Assembly (NCBI RefSeq): GCF_001467585.1
Contig: NZ_LNXY01000028.1
Location: forward strand, 138,297 to 200,385
Length of the DNA: 62,089 bases
Direction of reading: 5' to 3'
From: Legionella drozanskii LLAP-1
Lineage (GTDB): Bacteria > Pseudomonadota > Gammaproteobacteria > Legionellales > Legionellaceae
The notes beneath the pieces were generated by a model. The model was given only the letters and a program-made list of their open reading frames with translations, was not told where the DNA came from and made no database searches. This document shows positions 28,147 to 37,833 of this stretch, piece after piece. Position numbers and translations under genes: made by a program. Position 1 is the first letter of the stretch. Every line of letters starts with the position of its first letter.

Positions 28147-28309
28147 CACCTTGGCTCTGATAAGGCGATTTTTGGGGCTTAAAGAGATTCCGGTCAGAAA
28201 TATAATTCTAATAAGCTGAGCTACAGTGCAATGCCTCCGATAGAAGTGCATAATGTGAGCTGACATAGCTGTATGCTCCCGCGCAACAATTGCTAATAAT
28301 TCCCCTGAG

Positions 28310-29344
28310 TTAAATGCCTTCAAGTAGTAGATCGAGATCAAGTGACGAACGCTGACCGAGATCTTTTGCATGCTCCCTGAGAAAGGCTTCAGCAGCTCGA
28401 CGACCTTCGTCTCGTAATAGGATAAAAAAGTCCCATTCTGCATTGAGTTTAGAGGAATAACCAAGTTCTAACATCATATCGCTATTTATTCGGTGTATTC
28501 GCATACCAGCCCATTTTGCTCCTTCGGATTCGCCTGGATAGGCTAATTGCCGTAATAAAGCAATCATCCGAAGTTCCTTGAGTAACACAGCATTGAACGA
28601 AATCTCATTCTGGCGATTGAGTATATCTCTAGCTGACCGAGGAGAGTCTGGTCGCATGACAGGGTTAATCTGTACTAAAATCGTATCTTGCGATTTACAT
28701 TCACGTACAAGAGGTGTGATAGTGGGATTTCCTGAGTATCCCCCATCCCAATAGTGCTCTCCATTAATCTCGATAGCCTTGAAAAGACTAGGTAGGCATG
28801 CTGATGCAAGAAGTACTTCAGAGGTGATTTCGTTATTGCGAAATACTCTTCCTCTACCAGTACTAACGTTTGTCGCAGTCACGAACAATTTGATAGGGCT
28901 TTGTGACAATCCTTTGAAATCAATAAGTTTCTCTAAAATATTATGAAGTGGATTGGCCCCTAAGGGATCTATATCGTAGGGAGAAAACAATCTAGAAAAA
29001 ATATCCATAGTGATAAAAAAAGGAGAGTAATCGAGCGACCATTGACCCAAAACGACATCAAGAAAACTGCGTTGTAAGGGACTAAAACGAGCTACTTCAG
29101 AGATGGTTTTCCAGAATAATTCGAGCGAATTGCGGGCTTCATCAGGACCTCCTTTGGTATATCCATCGGCGAGGACCACAGCACACATTGCTCCAGCAGA
29201 GGTACCAGAAATGCCCTCGATCCGTAGCTTTGGTTCTTCTAATAAACGATCTAAAACACCCCAGGTAAAAGCGCCATGAGCACCACCACCTTGTAAAGCT
29301 AAATCAATAATAATGTTGTCATTTATTTTTGGAGAATAAGTCAT
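28310..29344 (-). CDS. patatin-like phospholipase (344 aa)
   Basis: The patatin fold is clear: oxyanion loop LALQGGGAHGAFTWG (17-29), nucleophile elbow GISGTSAGAM with Ser49, and catalytic Asp200 in YWDGGYSGNP. It would hydrolyse acyl chains of phospholipids. No signal peptide or membrane helix, so it is either cytoplasmic or exported by a dedicated system; several Legionella patatin-like proteins act in the host, and that is only an analogy. The start is the ATG at 29344 because AAGGAGG stands nine bases ahead; the frame stays open 16 codons further upstream. It converges with the kinase gene, leaving 163 non-coding bases. Confidence 0.9.
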   Translation of the reverse strand: MTYSPKINDNIIIDLALQGGGAHGAFTWGVLDRLLEEPKLRIEGISGTSAGAMCAVVLADGYTKGGPDEARNSLELFWKTISEVARFSPLQRSFLDVVLGQWSLDYSPFFITMDIFSRLFSPYDIDPLGANPLHNILEKLIDFKGLSQSPIKLFVTATNVSTGRGRVFRNNEITSEVLLASACLPSLFKAIEINGEHYWDGGYSGNPTITPLVRECKSQDTILVQINPVMRPDSPRSARDILNRQNEISFNAVLLKELRMIALLRQLAYPGESEGAKWAGMRIHRINSDMMLELGYSSKLNAEWDFFILLRDEGRRAAEAFLREHAKDLGQRSSLDLDLLLEGI

Positions 29345-29392
29345 ATTAATGCCCTCCTTGTCTGCTTTCAACTCAATGAGATTAGACCTCAA

Positions 29393-29761
29393 GTGAGTCG
29401 GGATAGGTATTTACTATCACTTGTTTTATGAACTCTGGTTACCCGATAGTGAAGGTACTTCCGTACTCCTGTTTGTAGAAAATACTTCCTTGTTAGTAAC
29501 CGCTTAAGAGTCCAAATTCTCCGGTTAACTTGTCTAGCTATTAAAGGGCCAGATAGAATTATGTGGTGCATAATTAGTGCCCGTCAATCAACTTGTTTTT
29601 CTTGATTTGCTATATTGTTTTAATAAAAAGCCAACTGTTATTTTTCTGTGTCAACTATTTGTTAAAGAGCAACTTGAGTTAGGCTCCTCACTGCCTTTTT
29701 GTTTTAATCCTAAGTCAAAAAAAAATTTTGAATTAGTTGCTAAAAGTCGACTCGAGAATAA
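29393..29761. other. 369-base region with patatin promoter and gene debris
   Basis: The left side is the upstream region of the patatin gene. The right side leads into a truncated GGDEF fragment and carries short frames with no recognisable motif, interrupted by stops. I see no RNA gene, no insertion sequence ends and no clear repeats, but the stretch looks like decaying sequence. Confidence 0.4.
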
Positions 29762-30073
29762 TTGCGTGATTTTGCTCGTAAAAGCGACATCGTTTGCCGA
29801 TATGGCGGAGAGGAATTTATTTTTGTTATGCCAGAAATTTTCGCAAAAAAAGCATTGCAGCGTGCAAAATCTTTGCGTGAAGCAGTCGGTCATATTCATT
29901 TGCGCTATGGAGGTGTTGCCCTAACTCAAATTACCATTTCGATAGGCTTAGCCACTTATCCGAAGCATGGCGAGAATAGGCATGATTTAATTGCAGCATC
30001 CGATTTGGCGCTTTATAAAGCAAAAAATACGGGACGCAACAAACAGAATTGTATAAAAAAGAATAGCATCTAG
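29762..30073 (+). pseudogene. C-terminal remnant of a GGDEF diguanylate cyclase
   Basis: About 100 residues remain, beginning LRDFARKSDIVCRYGGEEF, which is the middle of a GGDEF domain with the active-site loop as GGEEF. It continues normally through TISIGLATYP and LIAASDLALYKAKNTGRN to the natural C-terminus. The first half of the domain, including the nucleotide-binding NxxD/GxxxGD part, is missing, and no matching coding sequence stands upstream (an in-frame stop occurs about 40 bases before). It cannot make c-di-GMP. This is a 5' deletion, not a short functional gene. Confidence 0.8.
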
Positions 30074-30080
30074 CGCTGTG

Positions 30081-30296
30081 CTAGCTATCCATTGATAACA
30101 GGGCAGCCGCAGCCAGTTTTTTAGCGATGTTTTCATTACCATATATCTCTGGTCGGCTCTTGTGCTGATATTTTTCTGAACTAGCGGATGCAGAAAAACC
30201 ACTAGAAGCTACAGCCCTAAAAAAGCGCTGTGTTTGCTGTTTTGTCTGCAGTGAGTTGCTCTTCACAAGCTGCGTTGGCTTAATGCTTTCTGGCAT
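30081..30296 (-). CDS. small hypothetical protein, 71 aa
   Basis: A short Ser/Gln/Ala-rich soluble protein. The ATG is preceded by AAGGA with six bases spacing, and the C-terminal segment RPEIYGNENIAKKLAAAALLSMD looks like genuine coding sequence. No known motif. It converges with the GGDEF remnant, eight bases apart, and follows the DUF427 gene on the same strand by about 130 bases. Function unknown; a spurious frame is possible. Confidence 0.45.
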   Translation of the reverse strand: MPESIKPTQLVKSNSLQTKQQTQRFFRAVASSGFSASASSEKYQHKSRPEIYGNENIAKKLAAAALLSMDS

Positions 30297-30424
30297 TGAA
30301 TTCCTTGCGATTCAGAAAATTTCAGCGCATTATATTAAAATTTAACTAATTTGCAAAATTTATTTTCTATATGGTATAAAAATACCATGCATGCGTTAAT
30401 TTTGGCTGATTGGTCAAATTGTGA

Positions 30425-30808
30425 TTAGGCGAACTGAGTTTCATGGATAGCGTCAACTCGATCTGAATAAAAGGCAATATAGCCTTCAATTTTTTTTACA
30501 GCAGGGAAAGGGGCCTCATAAGACCAGACTGCATTTTTCGCCTTTTCTCCTCCTATGGGTATATCATAATAAAAGCAATCCCCTTTATAAGGACAATAGG
30601 TTTTATTAGAACTTCGTTTAAGCAGTGACATATCCACGTCTTTACGTGGTATGTATTGGACTGGGGAATAGTTGGCCTCATATAAGGTCAAAGCTCGCTC
30701 CGTATCAGCAATAATTGTTCCGCCAACTACCACTTTAATGCGATTTGGATTTCGTTCAATTGTAATCGGATGATCAGGCCCAGGTATTTTGATCTTTTTA
30801 TTTTCCAT
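30425..30808 (-). CDS. DUF427 protein
   Basis: 127 residues. The family pattern is clear: PGPDHPITIERNPNRIKVVVGG, then ADTERALTLYEANYSPVQYIPRKDV, TYCPYKGDCFYYDI and VWSYEAPFP...KIEGYIAFY. DUF427 proteins form a small beta-barrel with conserved Cys, Tyr and Trp; their reaction is not established. The start is ATG 30808, which has GAGGG nine bases upstream; a TTG two codons earlier would sit too close to that site. Single gene, no operon partner. Confidence 0.85.
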   Translation of the reverse strand: MENKKIKIPGPDHPITIERNPNRIKVVVGGTIIADTERALTLYEANYSPVQYIPRKDVDMSLLKRSSNKTYCPYKGDCFYYDIPIGGEKAKNAVWSYEAPFPAVKKIEGYIAFYSDRVDAIHETQFA

Positions 30809-30951
30809 ATCCAATGTCCCTCATTGCGTTATCTTATCCTAAAGTATAGTGATTTTAGGATGAAACGCTTAGTCTGCTGATTTGTGTGTGGAAAAATCTA
30901 GAAACCGCAACTATTCTTTTTGTATCAGATTATAAAAGGGAAAGTATAATC

Positions 30952-31314
30952 ATGTTTAATAACCTATTTTGCAAGATAACCACGGGCATAGGTTTTCTCT
31001 ATTTTTCCACTATTGTATTGGCTGATGGCACTCCTAAAGATACTTGGCTTCGGGGGCTTAAGGATTTAGCACCTGAAATAATTTGCAAGAGTTTTATGCA
31101 GGATAGTGATTTAAACAAAAAACTAAAGGCTGCAAATATTAGTTACGATAAATGCTTAACCTTAATTCCCGCAAACTTTGATAAATGCCAAGCCAAATAC
31201 TACGCTAAAATGCCAGATACCATCGATAAAAAGGATGCTGATAAGTGGGGAAATAACATTGGCATGTGTATCGGGGGAGAGTTTACTGTCGATTATTTAT
31301 TAATCCCTCAATAA
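30952..31314 (+). CDS. small secreted protein with four cysteines
   Basis: 120 residues starting MFNNLFCKITTGIGFLYFSTIVLA, a Sec signal peptide with cleavage expected after ADG or LA. The mature part has four cysteines (IICKSF, DKCLTL, DKCQAK, GMCIGG), enough for two disulfides, and mixed charge. This looks like a small helical periplasmic protein. I do not recognise it. I prefer the ATG at 30952 over an in-frame start 66 bases upstream because it makes a normal signal peptide and has GGGAAAG ahead. A strong hairpin follows about 50 bases after the stop. Confidence 0.65.
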   Translation: MFNNLFCKITTGIGFLYFSTIVLADGTPKDTWLRGLKDLAPEIICKSFMQDSDLNKKLKAANISYDKCLTLIPANFDKCQAKYYAKMPDTIDKKDADKWGNNIGMCIGGEFTVDYLLIPQ

Positions 31315-31660
31315 TCTAAATTTTCTATTCTTCGAATCGAACGGGTCCAACCCACCCCGTCGTCTGGCGAATCCCGGCCGTCAAAGCCGTGAGGATTCGC
31401 TTTAACAGGGAGAGAGAAGTTCAAGACGTTACTTCGTTAGCCATAAAACGTTTATCTACAACAAGATACCGAATCATAGACATCCATTTTCGTTCAGATT
31501 ATACTTCACCCCCAAAGCAGCTTAGCAATTTTTATTTGTTAGGGATAACCTATGAAACTTATCAATAATATGTTGTTCGATTGAGAACACATGAGTTTCA
31601 AATTAAAGAAGTAATATTGATAAGTCCATCATTTTAACAGTCAATAGATAGTTGGTGAAG
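31315..31660. other. 346-base intergenic region before the glycan cassette
   Basis: It holds a structured GC-rich island (31341-31400) with one good hairpin, then AT-rich sequence that should contain the promoter of the glycan cassette. I looked for a tRNA in the island on both strands and did not find an acceptor or anticodon arm. No open frame of note. Confidence 0.45.
31367..31400. terminator. hairpin with 8 + 4 bp stem
   Basis: GCGAATCC pairs with GGATTCGC, enclosing a second stem CGGC/GCCG with loop CGTCAAA; a TGA bulge lies on the 3' side. It is followed by TTTAACA. Most likely the terminator of the small secreted-protein gene, though the T-run is short. Confidence 0.55.
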
Positions 31661-32599
31661 ATGAAATATTCCGTCATTATTCCAATTTATAAAAACGAAA
31701 CCTCTATCCTGGAATTACTTGAAATATTAAAGAAAATGAATCATGAGCTTGCGGGGCACATGGAGGCGGTTTTCGTTATTGATGGCAGTCCAGATAAATC
31801 CTATGAAATTATTCGGGATAATCTTGAGTATTTAAATTTCCCAGCACAATTACTAGTTCATTCGCGTAATTTTGGTTCTTTTCCAGCTATACGTTCTGGA
31901 TTAATTGCGGCTAGAGGAAAGTTTTTTGGAGTTATGGCCGCTGATTTGCAAGAGCCTCCTGAATTATTAATAACTTTTTTCAAGGCGCTTGACGCTGATG
32001 AATGTGATGTTGCTATCGGCACACGCAATGGGCGTCAGGACCCGTTTTTATCACGAATGGCTGCGAATCTTTTTTGGGGTTTATACCGTCGCTTAATCAT
32101 CTCCGATATGCCACCAGGTGGCGTAGATGTGTTTGGTTGTAACCAACAATTTCGTGATCAGTTATTACAATTAGAAGAGTCTCGTTCTTCGCTTATCGCT
32201 TTGATTTTCTGGCTTGGGTTTCGCCGTAAATTGGTTCATTACGAACGGCAAAAACGCCAAAATGGCAAATCCGCATGGACTTTTCGAAAAAAATTGGATT
32301 ATATGATGGATAGCATTTTTGCATTCACAGATTATCCTATTCGCTTACTTATTCGCACAGGGGCAGTCGGTACAGTTTTTGCGCTTGGTCTAGGAGCACT
32401 CATTTTTTCCGCACGTATTATGGGGATGATTGTTGTGCCTGGATATGCAGCGATTATTCTCACCGTCCTCTTATTGGGCGCTCTTAATATGTTTGGGCTC
32501 GGATTAATAGGCACCTATGCCTGGCGAGGTTATGAAAATAGTAAACAGCGTCCTTTGGCTGTGGTCGCATTGAAGCACATCAATGAATGGGGTCATTAA
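31661..32599 (+). CDS. GtrB-like polyprenyl-phosphate glycosyltransferase (GT2)
   Basis: 312 residues. The N-terminal GT-A domain has [11 protein letters not shown], the first acidic site in [10 protein letters not shown] and the catalytic region [13 protein letters not shown] (D-x-Q-x-x-P), which is diagnostic for the DPM1/GtrB group. Two hydrophobic hairpins follow (around 230-285). Proteins of this type move a sugar from an NDP donor onto undecaprenyl phosphate on the cytoplasmic face. It is the first gene of a rightward cassette and overlaps the next by one base (TAATG). ATG 31661 is preferred over upstream TTG/GTG codons. No GtrA-type flippase gene is seen nearby. Confidence 0.85.
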   Translation: MKYSVIIPIYKNETSILELLEILKKMNHELAGHMEAVFVIDGSPDKSYEIIRDNLEYLNFPAQLLVHSRNFGSFPAIRSGLIAARGKFFGVMAADLQEPPELLITFFKALDADECDVAIGTRNGRQDPFLSRMAANLFWGLYRRLIISDMPPGGVDVFGCNQQFRDQLLQLEESRSSLIALIFWLGFRRKLVHYERQKRQNGKSAWTFRKKLDYMMDSIFAFTDYPIRLLIRTGAVGTVFALGLGALIFSARIMGMIVVPGYAAIILTVLLLGALNMFGLGLIGTYAWRGYENSKQRPLAVVALKHINEWGH

Positions 32600-33531
32600 T
32601 GAATAATTCGATAGCCAAACATCCAACCTCTGATGTTCAATCACTAACCATTGGCGAAGGAACAAGTATTTGGCAGTTTGTTATTATTTTGCCAGAGGCT
32701 AAAATAGGTTCTGAGGTTAATATTTGTTCACATTGTTTTATTGAAAATGATGTCCAGATTGGTGACCGAGTAACCATTAAATCTGGCGTACAACTATGGG
32801 ATGGGATTCGCATTGAAGATGATGTATTTATTGGCCCGAATGTTACCTTTACCAATGATAAATTTCCTCATTCTAAGCAATATCCCGAAAAGTTTTTAGA
32901 AACCCGCATTGAAAAAGGGGCTTCGATAGGGGCTGGTGCGGTAATTTTACCAGGCATTACTATTGGTGAAGGGGCAATGATAGGGGCTGGCGCGATTGTC
33001 ACTAAATCAGTCCCTCCTTATGCCATTGTGACTAGTCCTGCGAGTAAAGTAATAGGCTATATCAAAGCAGATACAGCTCTCTCTTCAATGCAACCCGATG
33101 CAAAGGTCGCAGAACCAATTGAAATCGGCGTAGGGAAAGTGAGTTTACACCAATTTAAACTTATGCAAGATCCACGCGGGGATTTATCAGTGGGTGAATT
33201 TATGCGAGAAATACCTTTTTTCCCAAAAAGGTATTTTTTGGTATTTAATGTTCCTGCGGAAAAGGTTCGTGGCGAACATGCTCATCAAGAATGTCATCAG
33301 TTCCTTATCTGCATTAAAGGGAACTGTTCTGTCATGGTAGACGATGGCAAGACCCGCAAAGAAATCATCCTTGATGCACCTAATAAAGGCCTCTATCTAC
33401 CGCCCCTAACTTGGGGGGTCCAATATAAATTTTCCCAAGAAGCAGTGCTTTTAGTTTTCACCTCTGACTATTATGAAGCGAATGATTATATTCGCAGTTA
33501 CAGCGAGTTTTGTGCACTTTTAGACAATTAA
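32599..33531 (+). CDS. fused N-acetyltransferase / dTDP-4-keto-6-deoxyglucose 3,4-ketoisomerase
   Basis: 310 residues in two domains. Residues about 15-165 are a left-handed beta-helix acetyltransferase with hexapeptide repeats ([38 protein letters not shown]). Residues about 180-305 are a WxcM-like cupin: [40 protein letters not shown] and LYLPPLTWG, as in FdtA/QdtA ketoisomerases. This architecture is known in Xanthomonas WxcM and Shewanella FdtD, bifunctional enzymes for dTDP-Fuc3NAc or Qui3NAc. It isomerises the RmlB product and acylates the 3-amino sugar made after transamination. It overlaps the GT2 stop by one base and belongs to the same operon. Confidence 0.88.
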   Translation: MNNSIAKHPTSDVQSLTIGEGTSIWQFVIILPEAKIGSEVNICSHCFIENDVQIGDRVTIKSGVQLWDGIRIEDDVFIGPNVTFTNDKFPHSKQYPEKFLETRIEKGASIGAGAVILPGITIGEGAMIGAGAIVTKSVPPYAIVTSPASKVIGYIKADTALSSMQPDAKVAEPIEIGVGKVSLHQFKLMQDPRGDLSVGEFMREIPFFPKRYFLVFNVPAEKVRGEHAHQECHQFLICIKGNCSVMVDDGKTRKEIILDAPNKGLYLPPLTWGVQYKFSQEAVLLVFTSDYYEANDYIRSYSEFCALLDN

Positions 33532-33560
33532 AAGTTTGATGAAATGATTAAGGAACTAAC

Positions 33561-35819
33561 ATGGCGGTTATCCCTGTATTGAAACAGAATTCATCGGTAT
33601 CTTACCAAAAACAGCGCAGTACACTCTATGGATGGTTCCTCCTACTACTGACAATCTCATTAGTTATATTTGCACTTTGGCTGCCTTTCGGATTTAGCCT
33701 AACTGCACTCATTGAAGAATGGGGTGTTTTAGGGACTTATATTAGCCATGGCTTGTATTTTATTGTTGATTTAACTAGCCCTCTCGCTGCACATAGCTCT
33801 CGTCCATTAACTGTATTTCCTCACTCGCTTGCTTACTATCTTGATGCGAATTCATTTGATTACTGGCATGTTTTATTGATCTTGTCCTTGCTCATCAAAG
33901 GATTTGCATTTGCTTATCTCATCGAGAAGATTACCGGATCGTTGCGCTGGGCATCGTTAGCAGGGATTTTGCTTATCATTTATCCAGCGGATACGATGCA
34001 AATCGCTTTTCGGGGCTTTCATATTAATTGGGCCCTTTCATCAGTACTTTTAGGAAGTTGTTTTTTTATGATGGCGACTCAAACCGAACGGTTGATTCGT
34101 TATTTAATCGCTTGTTTTTTAGCAGCGGGACTCATGTTTTCTGCAATATGCATGTATGAAGCAGCCATTCCACTTTTAGCGTTACCTTTTTTAATCTTAT
34201 ACGCTAAAGAAGGATTTCGGCGTTCTTATCAATGTCTATGGAATCGAAAAATACTAATCCTCGGTTGGATTGCCAGTTTAGCCATTTATTTGCTTTATCT
34301 ACATTACATCAAATCAAAAATTAATACTTATCAAAGCAGTCTCATTGATGGACGGAGTTTTTGGCAGCTTATTACACAAACGCCCTATTCTAAATTGTTT
34401 TCAATTGGCGCTTTACGCGGTTTAATGGGTGGGTGGTTTGATGCTTTTTCTATTCTTTTTAAAGAATTTAGTTTCTATGGTTATATTTATCTTTTGCTAA
34501 TTACAAGCTGCATTTGCGGGTTGTTGTTATTAGCGAAACCACTCGCACAAAATGAACAAGACAATCAATTATCAGTAAGCTTACTACGTCTCGGGGTTGC
34601 AGGTTTTCTATTATTACTTCTGGGATATTCGCTGTTTCTCTTCTTACCTAGTCACATGGCAACGACGCAACGAACCTTTTTGTTCGCCTCTCCGGGTTCC
34701 GTCATGGTTTGGTTAGTTACCTTAATGTTAATGGCTAAGCGAGCAAGAAAAACTGCTTTTTTTCTCAGTTTTATGTTAATTTGCGCTGGCTTTGCCGCAC
34801 AATTATTTTATTTTCATCATTATATGAAAATTTCTACAACTCAACGATCGTTATTAAAAGAGATTGTAGAAAATTTTGATGGTCGAAATGAGAAGACCTT
34901 GCTCATCTTGGATAAAACGAGCCAGCTCAATTATACCTGGATGTTTTTGGTTTCCGATTTACAATTCGCCTTATCCTATCTGTATAATCACAGCTTCACC
35001 AATCCAATTTTAGTTTGCCGGTTACCAGGAGAAAGTTGGCAATTACCTGGTACGAGAGCTGGTTCCTGTGTTGAAAAGGAGGACAATTGGGTTTTTTCAT
35101 ACCCTAATGATTTTCCAAATAAGGCGCAGTCTCCAGATAAGCTTATATCTAAAAAGGACTTATTTGTTCTAACCATCAAGCCTGATGGGAGAGTGCACCC
35201 TGATCCTAACTTAGAAGCGCATCGATATGATTTATACCATGGTCAAAGCCAAAGAGCTTTGCGTTTTCGCAATATATTGACCGAAAAAACTTGGCTTTCT
35301 TATTTCAATCCAATATGGAAAACACCAACTTCTGATCGATTTCAATGGAATTTTGGAGATTGGTGGGGGCTAGAAGACACTATCTCTGGAAATGGCTGGG
35401 GTGAGGCTCAATGGCTGATTAATATTTTTCATCACAAAGCCATAGCGTGGAAGATAGCAAAAGATGCCAATTTGCAGTTCAAACTAAGACCCACTTCAGA
35501 TTTTTATCAATTAAAAATTCGTTTAGCAAATATGGTGAATGAAAATGTTCGTAATAGCCTCAAAATTCGTATTAACGAGCATGAAGTATCATTTCGTTGG
35601 TTAGACTTTGAGTCAAACCCTTTTGTTCCTAACAGCATGGTCTTAGTTGCAACTATACCCTCTAAAGATTTGCGCTTTGGAGTTAATTCAATTGTCTTTA
35701 ATTCTGAGGTAGTTAAAGAATATTATGGATTATCATTTCAGTTAGCTTCAATTGATTTATTCCCTATTAATTCATTAAATAAAAATAATATAAATACAGA
35801 TATAAAGGATAAAGCCTAA
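33561..35819 (+). CDS. large GT-C-like membrane protein with periplasmic beta-rich domain
   Basis: 752 residues. About 12 hydrophobic helices fill residues 20-410; an acidic/His/Arg-containing loop after the first helix (SPLAAHSSRPLTVFPHSLAYYL) is where GT-C enzymes keep catalytic residues. Residues about 430-750 are soluble and rich in beta strands, with FGDWWGLEDTISGNGWGEAQW and later IRINEHEVSF, recalling the jelly-roll domain at the end of some O-antigen and teichoic-acid modifying enzymes. I infer that it transfers a sugar from the polyprenyl-phosphate donor made by the GT2 gene to a surface glycan. I do not recognise a named family. It is 29 bases after the fused enzyme and 1 base before rfbB. 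Confidence 0.7.
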   Translation: MAVIPVLKQNSSVSYQKQRSTLYGWFLLLLTISLVIFALWLPFGFSLTALIEEWGVLGTYISHGLYFIVDLTSPLAAHSSRPLTVFPHSLAYYLDANSFDYWHVLLILSLLIKGFAFAYLIEKITGSLRWASLAGILLIIYPADTMQIAFRGFHINWALSSVLLGSCFFMMATQTERLIRYLIACFLAAGLMFSAICMYEAAIPLLALPFLILYAKEGFRRSYQCLWNRKILILGWIASLAIYLLYLHYIKSKINTYQSSLIDGRSFWQLITQTPYSKLFSIGALRGLMGGWFDAFSILFKEFSFYGYIYLLLITSCICGLLLLAKPLAQNEQDNQLSVSLLRLGVAGFLLLLLGYSLFLFLPSHMATTQRTFLFASPGSVMVWLVTLMLMAKRARKTAFFLSFMLICAGFAAQLFYFHHYMKISTTQRSLLKEIVENFDGRNEKTLLILDKTSQLNYTWMFLVSDLQFALSYLYNHSFTNPILVCRLPGESWQLPGTRAGSCVEKEDNWVFSYPNDFPNKAQSPDKLISKKDLFVLTIKPDGRVHPDPNLEAHRYDLYHGQSQRALRFRNILTEKTWLSYFNPIWKTPTSDRFQWNFGDWWGLEDTISGNGWGEAQWLINIFHHKAIAWKIAKDANLQFKLRPTSDFYQLKIRLANMVNENVRNSLKIRINEHEVSFRWLDFESNPFVPNSMVLVATIPSKDLRFGVNSIVFNSEVVKEYYGLSFQLASIDLFPINSLNKNNINTDIKDKA

Positions 35820-35820
35820 A

Positions 35821-36879
35821 ATGATTTTAGTGACAGGCGGATGTGGTTTTATTGGTAGCAATTTTATTTTAAATTGGTTAGCGACAAATAATGAACCTGT
35901 TCTTAATTTGGATGTATTAACTTATGCTGCCAATCCCCAAAATTTATTAACTCTAAAAAATAATAAAAACTATTTTTTTGTGCAGGGTGATATAGAAGAT
36001 AGAGGATTAATTAATCAATTGTTGGCTAATTTTCAGCCACGAGCAATTATCAATTTTGCTGCTGAGAGCCATGTTGATCGTTCTATTCACAATCCAGAAA
36101 AATTCATTAAAACAAACGTAGAAGGAACATTCCAACTACTAGAAGCAGCGCGACATTATTGGTTAAATATGCGTGGTGAGGCGCAAAATAGATTTCGTTT
36201 TTTGCATGTATCTACGGATGAAGTATACGGTTCTCTGAATGCCACTGGTCCGGCTTTTACTGAGGAAAAAAAATACGAGCCAAACAGCCCTTATTCTGCA
36301 AGTAAAGCAGCCAGTGATCATTTAGTTCGAGCCTGGCATCACACTTACGGTTTGCCCGTTCTTACGACCAATTGTTCTAACAATTATGGACCTTACCAAT
36401 TTCCAGAAAAGCTGATTCCTCTGATGATCACCAATGCATTAGCAAACAAGGCATTGCCCTTATATGGTGATGGAAAAAATGTTCGCGATTGGTTGTATGT
36501 CACGGATCATTGCGATGCAATTGAGTGTGTTTTAGAACAAGGACAAATTGGTTCGACCTATAATATAGGCGGCCATAATGAAATGACTAACTTAGAAATT
36601 GTAAATACAATTTGTCAATTATTAGATGAACTCCAGCCAAATCCAGAAGGAAGTTACCAACGGTTGATTTGCTTTATCAAAGACCGACCTGGGCATGATA
36701 GACGATATGCAATCAATGCTCAAAAGATAGAAAATGAGTTAGGATGGAAACCCGCGGAAACCTTTGCCACCGGCATACGTAAAACGGTCCAATGGTATTT
36801 AACAAACAGACAATGGTTAGATAATATTATCTCAGGCCATTATCACGACTGGTTTAAAAAACATTATTCCGAACAATAA
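35821..36879 (+). CDS. rfbB: dTDP-glucose 4,6-dehydratase RmlB/RfbB
   Basis: 352 residues, the normal size. It is an SDR with the NAD motif [12 protein letters not shown], the conserved [21 protein letters not shown] and the catalytic [30 protein letters not shown] and [10 protein letters not shown] are RmlB-specific. It converts dTDP-glucose to dTDP-4-keto-6-deoxyglucose, the shared precursor of rhamnose and the 3-amino sugars. It lies one base after the GT-C gene and 14 bases before rfbA. No rmlC or rmlD is here, so the flux in this cassette should go through the ketoisomerase and not to rhamnose. Confidence 0.96.
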   Translation: MILVTGGCGFIGSNFILNWLATNNEPVLNLDVLTYAANPQNLLTLKNNKNYFFVQGDIEDRGLINQLLANFQPRAIINFAAESHVDRSIHNPEKFIKTNVEGTFQLLEAARHYWLNMRGEAQNRFRFLHVSTDEVYGSLNATGPAFTEEKKYEPNSPYSASKAASDHLVRAWHHTYGLPVLTTNCSNNYGPYQFPEKLIPLMITNALANKALPLYGDGKNVRDWLYVTDHCDAIECVLEQGQIGSTYNIGGHNEMTNLEIVNTICQLLDELQPNPEGSYQRLICFIKDRPGHDRRYAINAQKIENELGWKPAETFATGIRKTVQWYLTNRQWLDNIISGHYHDWFKKHYSEQ

Positions 36880-36893
36880 GAAGGGTTGAGTGT

Positions 36894-37787
36894 ATGAAAA
36901 GAAAAGGTATTATCCTAGCTGGTGGATCGGGAACGCGTTTATATCCTGCAACTCTTTCGATTTCGAAACAACTATTACCTATTTTTGATAAACCAATGGT
37001 TTATTATCCCTTAACAACCTTGATGTTAGCGGGAATCCAAGAACTTTTAGTGATCTCTACACCCCGCGATTTACCTCATTTTCGTGAGTTAATGGGCGAT
37101 GGTTCACAATGGGGTTTAAATTTGAGCTATGCTGTCCAGTCTTCTCCCGATGGATTAGCGCAAGCGTTGATCATTGCAAAAGATTTTCTAAATGGTTCTC
37201 CCTGTGCTTTAGTGCTGGGTGACAATATATTCTACGGTCACAATTTAAAAGCAACCCTAATGGAGGGGCAGCAAACTGAGGAAGGTGCCTGTATTTTTGC
37301 TTACCCAGTGCATGATCCAGAGCGCTATGGAGTGGTAGAATTTGACAAAGATGGCCAAGCAATTAGTATTGAAGAAAAACCTGTGCTTCCTAAATCTCGT
37401 TATGCGATAACAGGATTATATTTTTATGATCCCCATGTGGTTGAGATTGCTGAATCTGTTAAACCTTCACCGCGTGGCGAATTAGAAATTTCTGATATTA
37501 ACCGGCATTATTTGGATAGCGGATTACTTAAAGTAGAGATTATGGGTAGAGGGTTTGCTTGGTTGGATACAGGTACTCATGAATCAATGTTAGAAGCGTC
37601 TCATTTCATTTCGACTATTGAGCGCCGACAAGGGTTTAAAGTCGCATGTCCTGAAGAAATTGCTTGGCGACAAAAATGGATCAGTGATCAACAATTAGAA
37701 AAAGCAGGCAAATTATTGGCTAAATCAGGTTATGGTCAGTATCTACTAGATCTACTTAATGATTCAGGTTTCAGCTCTGGTTGGTAG
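36894..37787 (+). CDS. rfbA: glucose-1-phosphate thymidylyltransferase RmlA/RfbA
   Basis: 297 residues. The nucleotidyltransferase signature is [20 protein letters not shown], followed by [28 protein letters not shown] and [30 protein letters not shown] completes the family. It makes dTDP-glucose from glucose-1-phosphate and dTTP and is usually feedback-inhibited by the end product. AAGGG precedes its ATG. Together with rfbB it supplies the sugar for the upstream GT2/GT-C genes; this copy seems dedicated to the cassette. Confidence 0.96.
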   Translation: MKRKGIILAGGSGTRLYPATLSISKQLLPIFDKPMVYYPLTTLMLAGIQELLVISTPRDLPHFRELMGDGSQWGLNLSYAVQSSPDGLAQALIIAKDFLNGSPCALVLGDNIFYGHNLKATLMEGQQTEEGACIFAYPVHDPERYGVVEFDKDGQAISIEEKPVLPKSRYAITGLYFYDPHVVEIAESVKPSPRGELEISDINRHYLDSGLLKVEIMGRGFAWLDTGTHESMLEASHFISTIERRQGFKVACPEEIAWRQKWISDQQLEKAGKLLAKSGYGQYLLDLLNDSGFSSGW

Positions 37788-37833
37788 AATTATTGAAGTT
37801 ATCTAAAGTTTAATTGCCCTATCTAGGATGAAG

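Noticed and set aside
28027-28464. 145-residue open frame on the minus strand between kinase and patatin
   Set aside because: It overlaps the ends of two well-supported genes, in another frame, has no motif and an odd composition, so it is a shadow.
31321-31400. Possible tRNA or tRNA remnant (TTCGAATC-like and GC-rich stems)
   Set aside because: On neither strand do a 7-bp acceptor stem, anticodon arm and T-arm line up; the island is better explained by a terminator-like hairpin.
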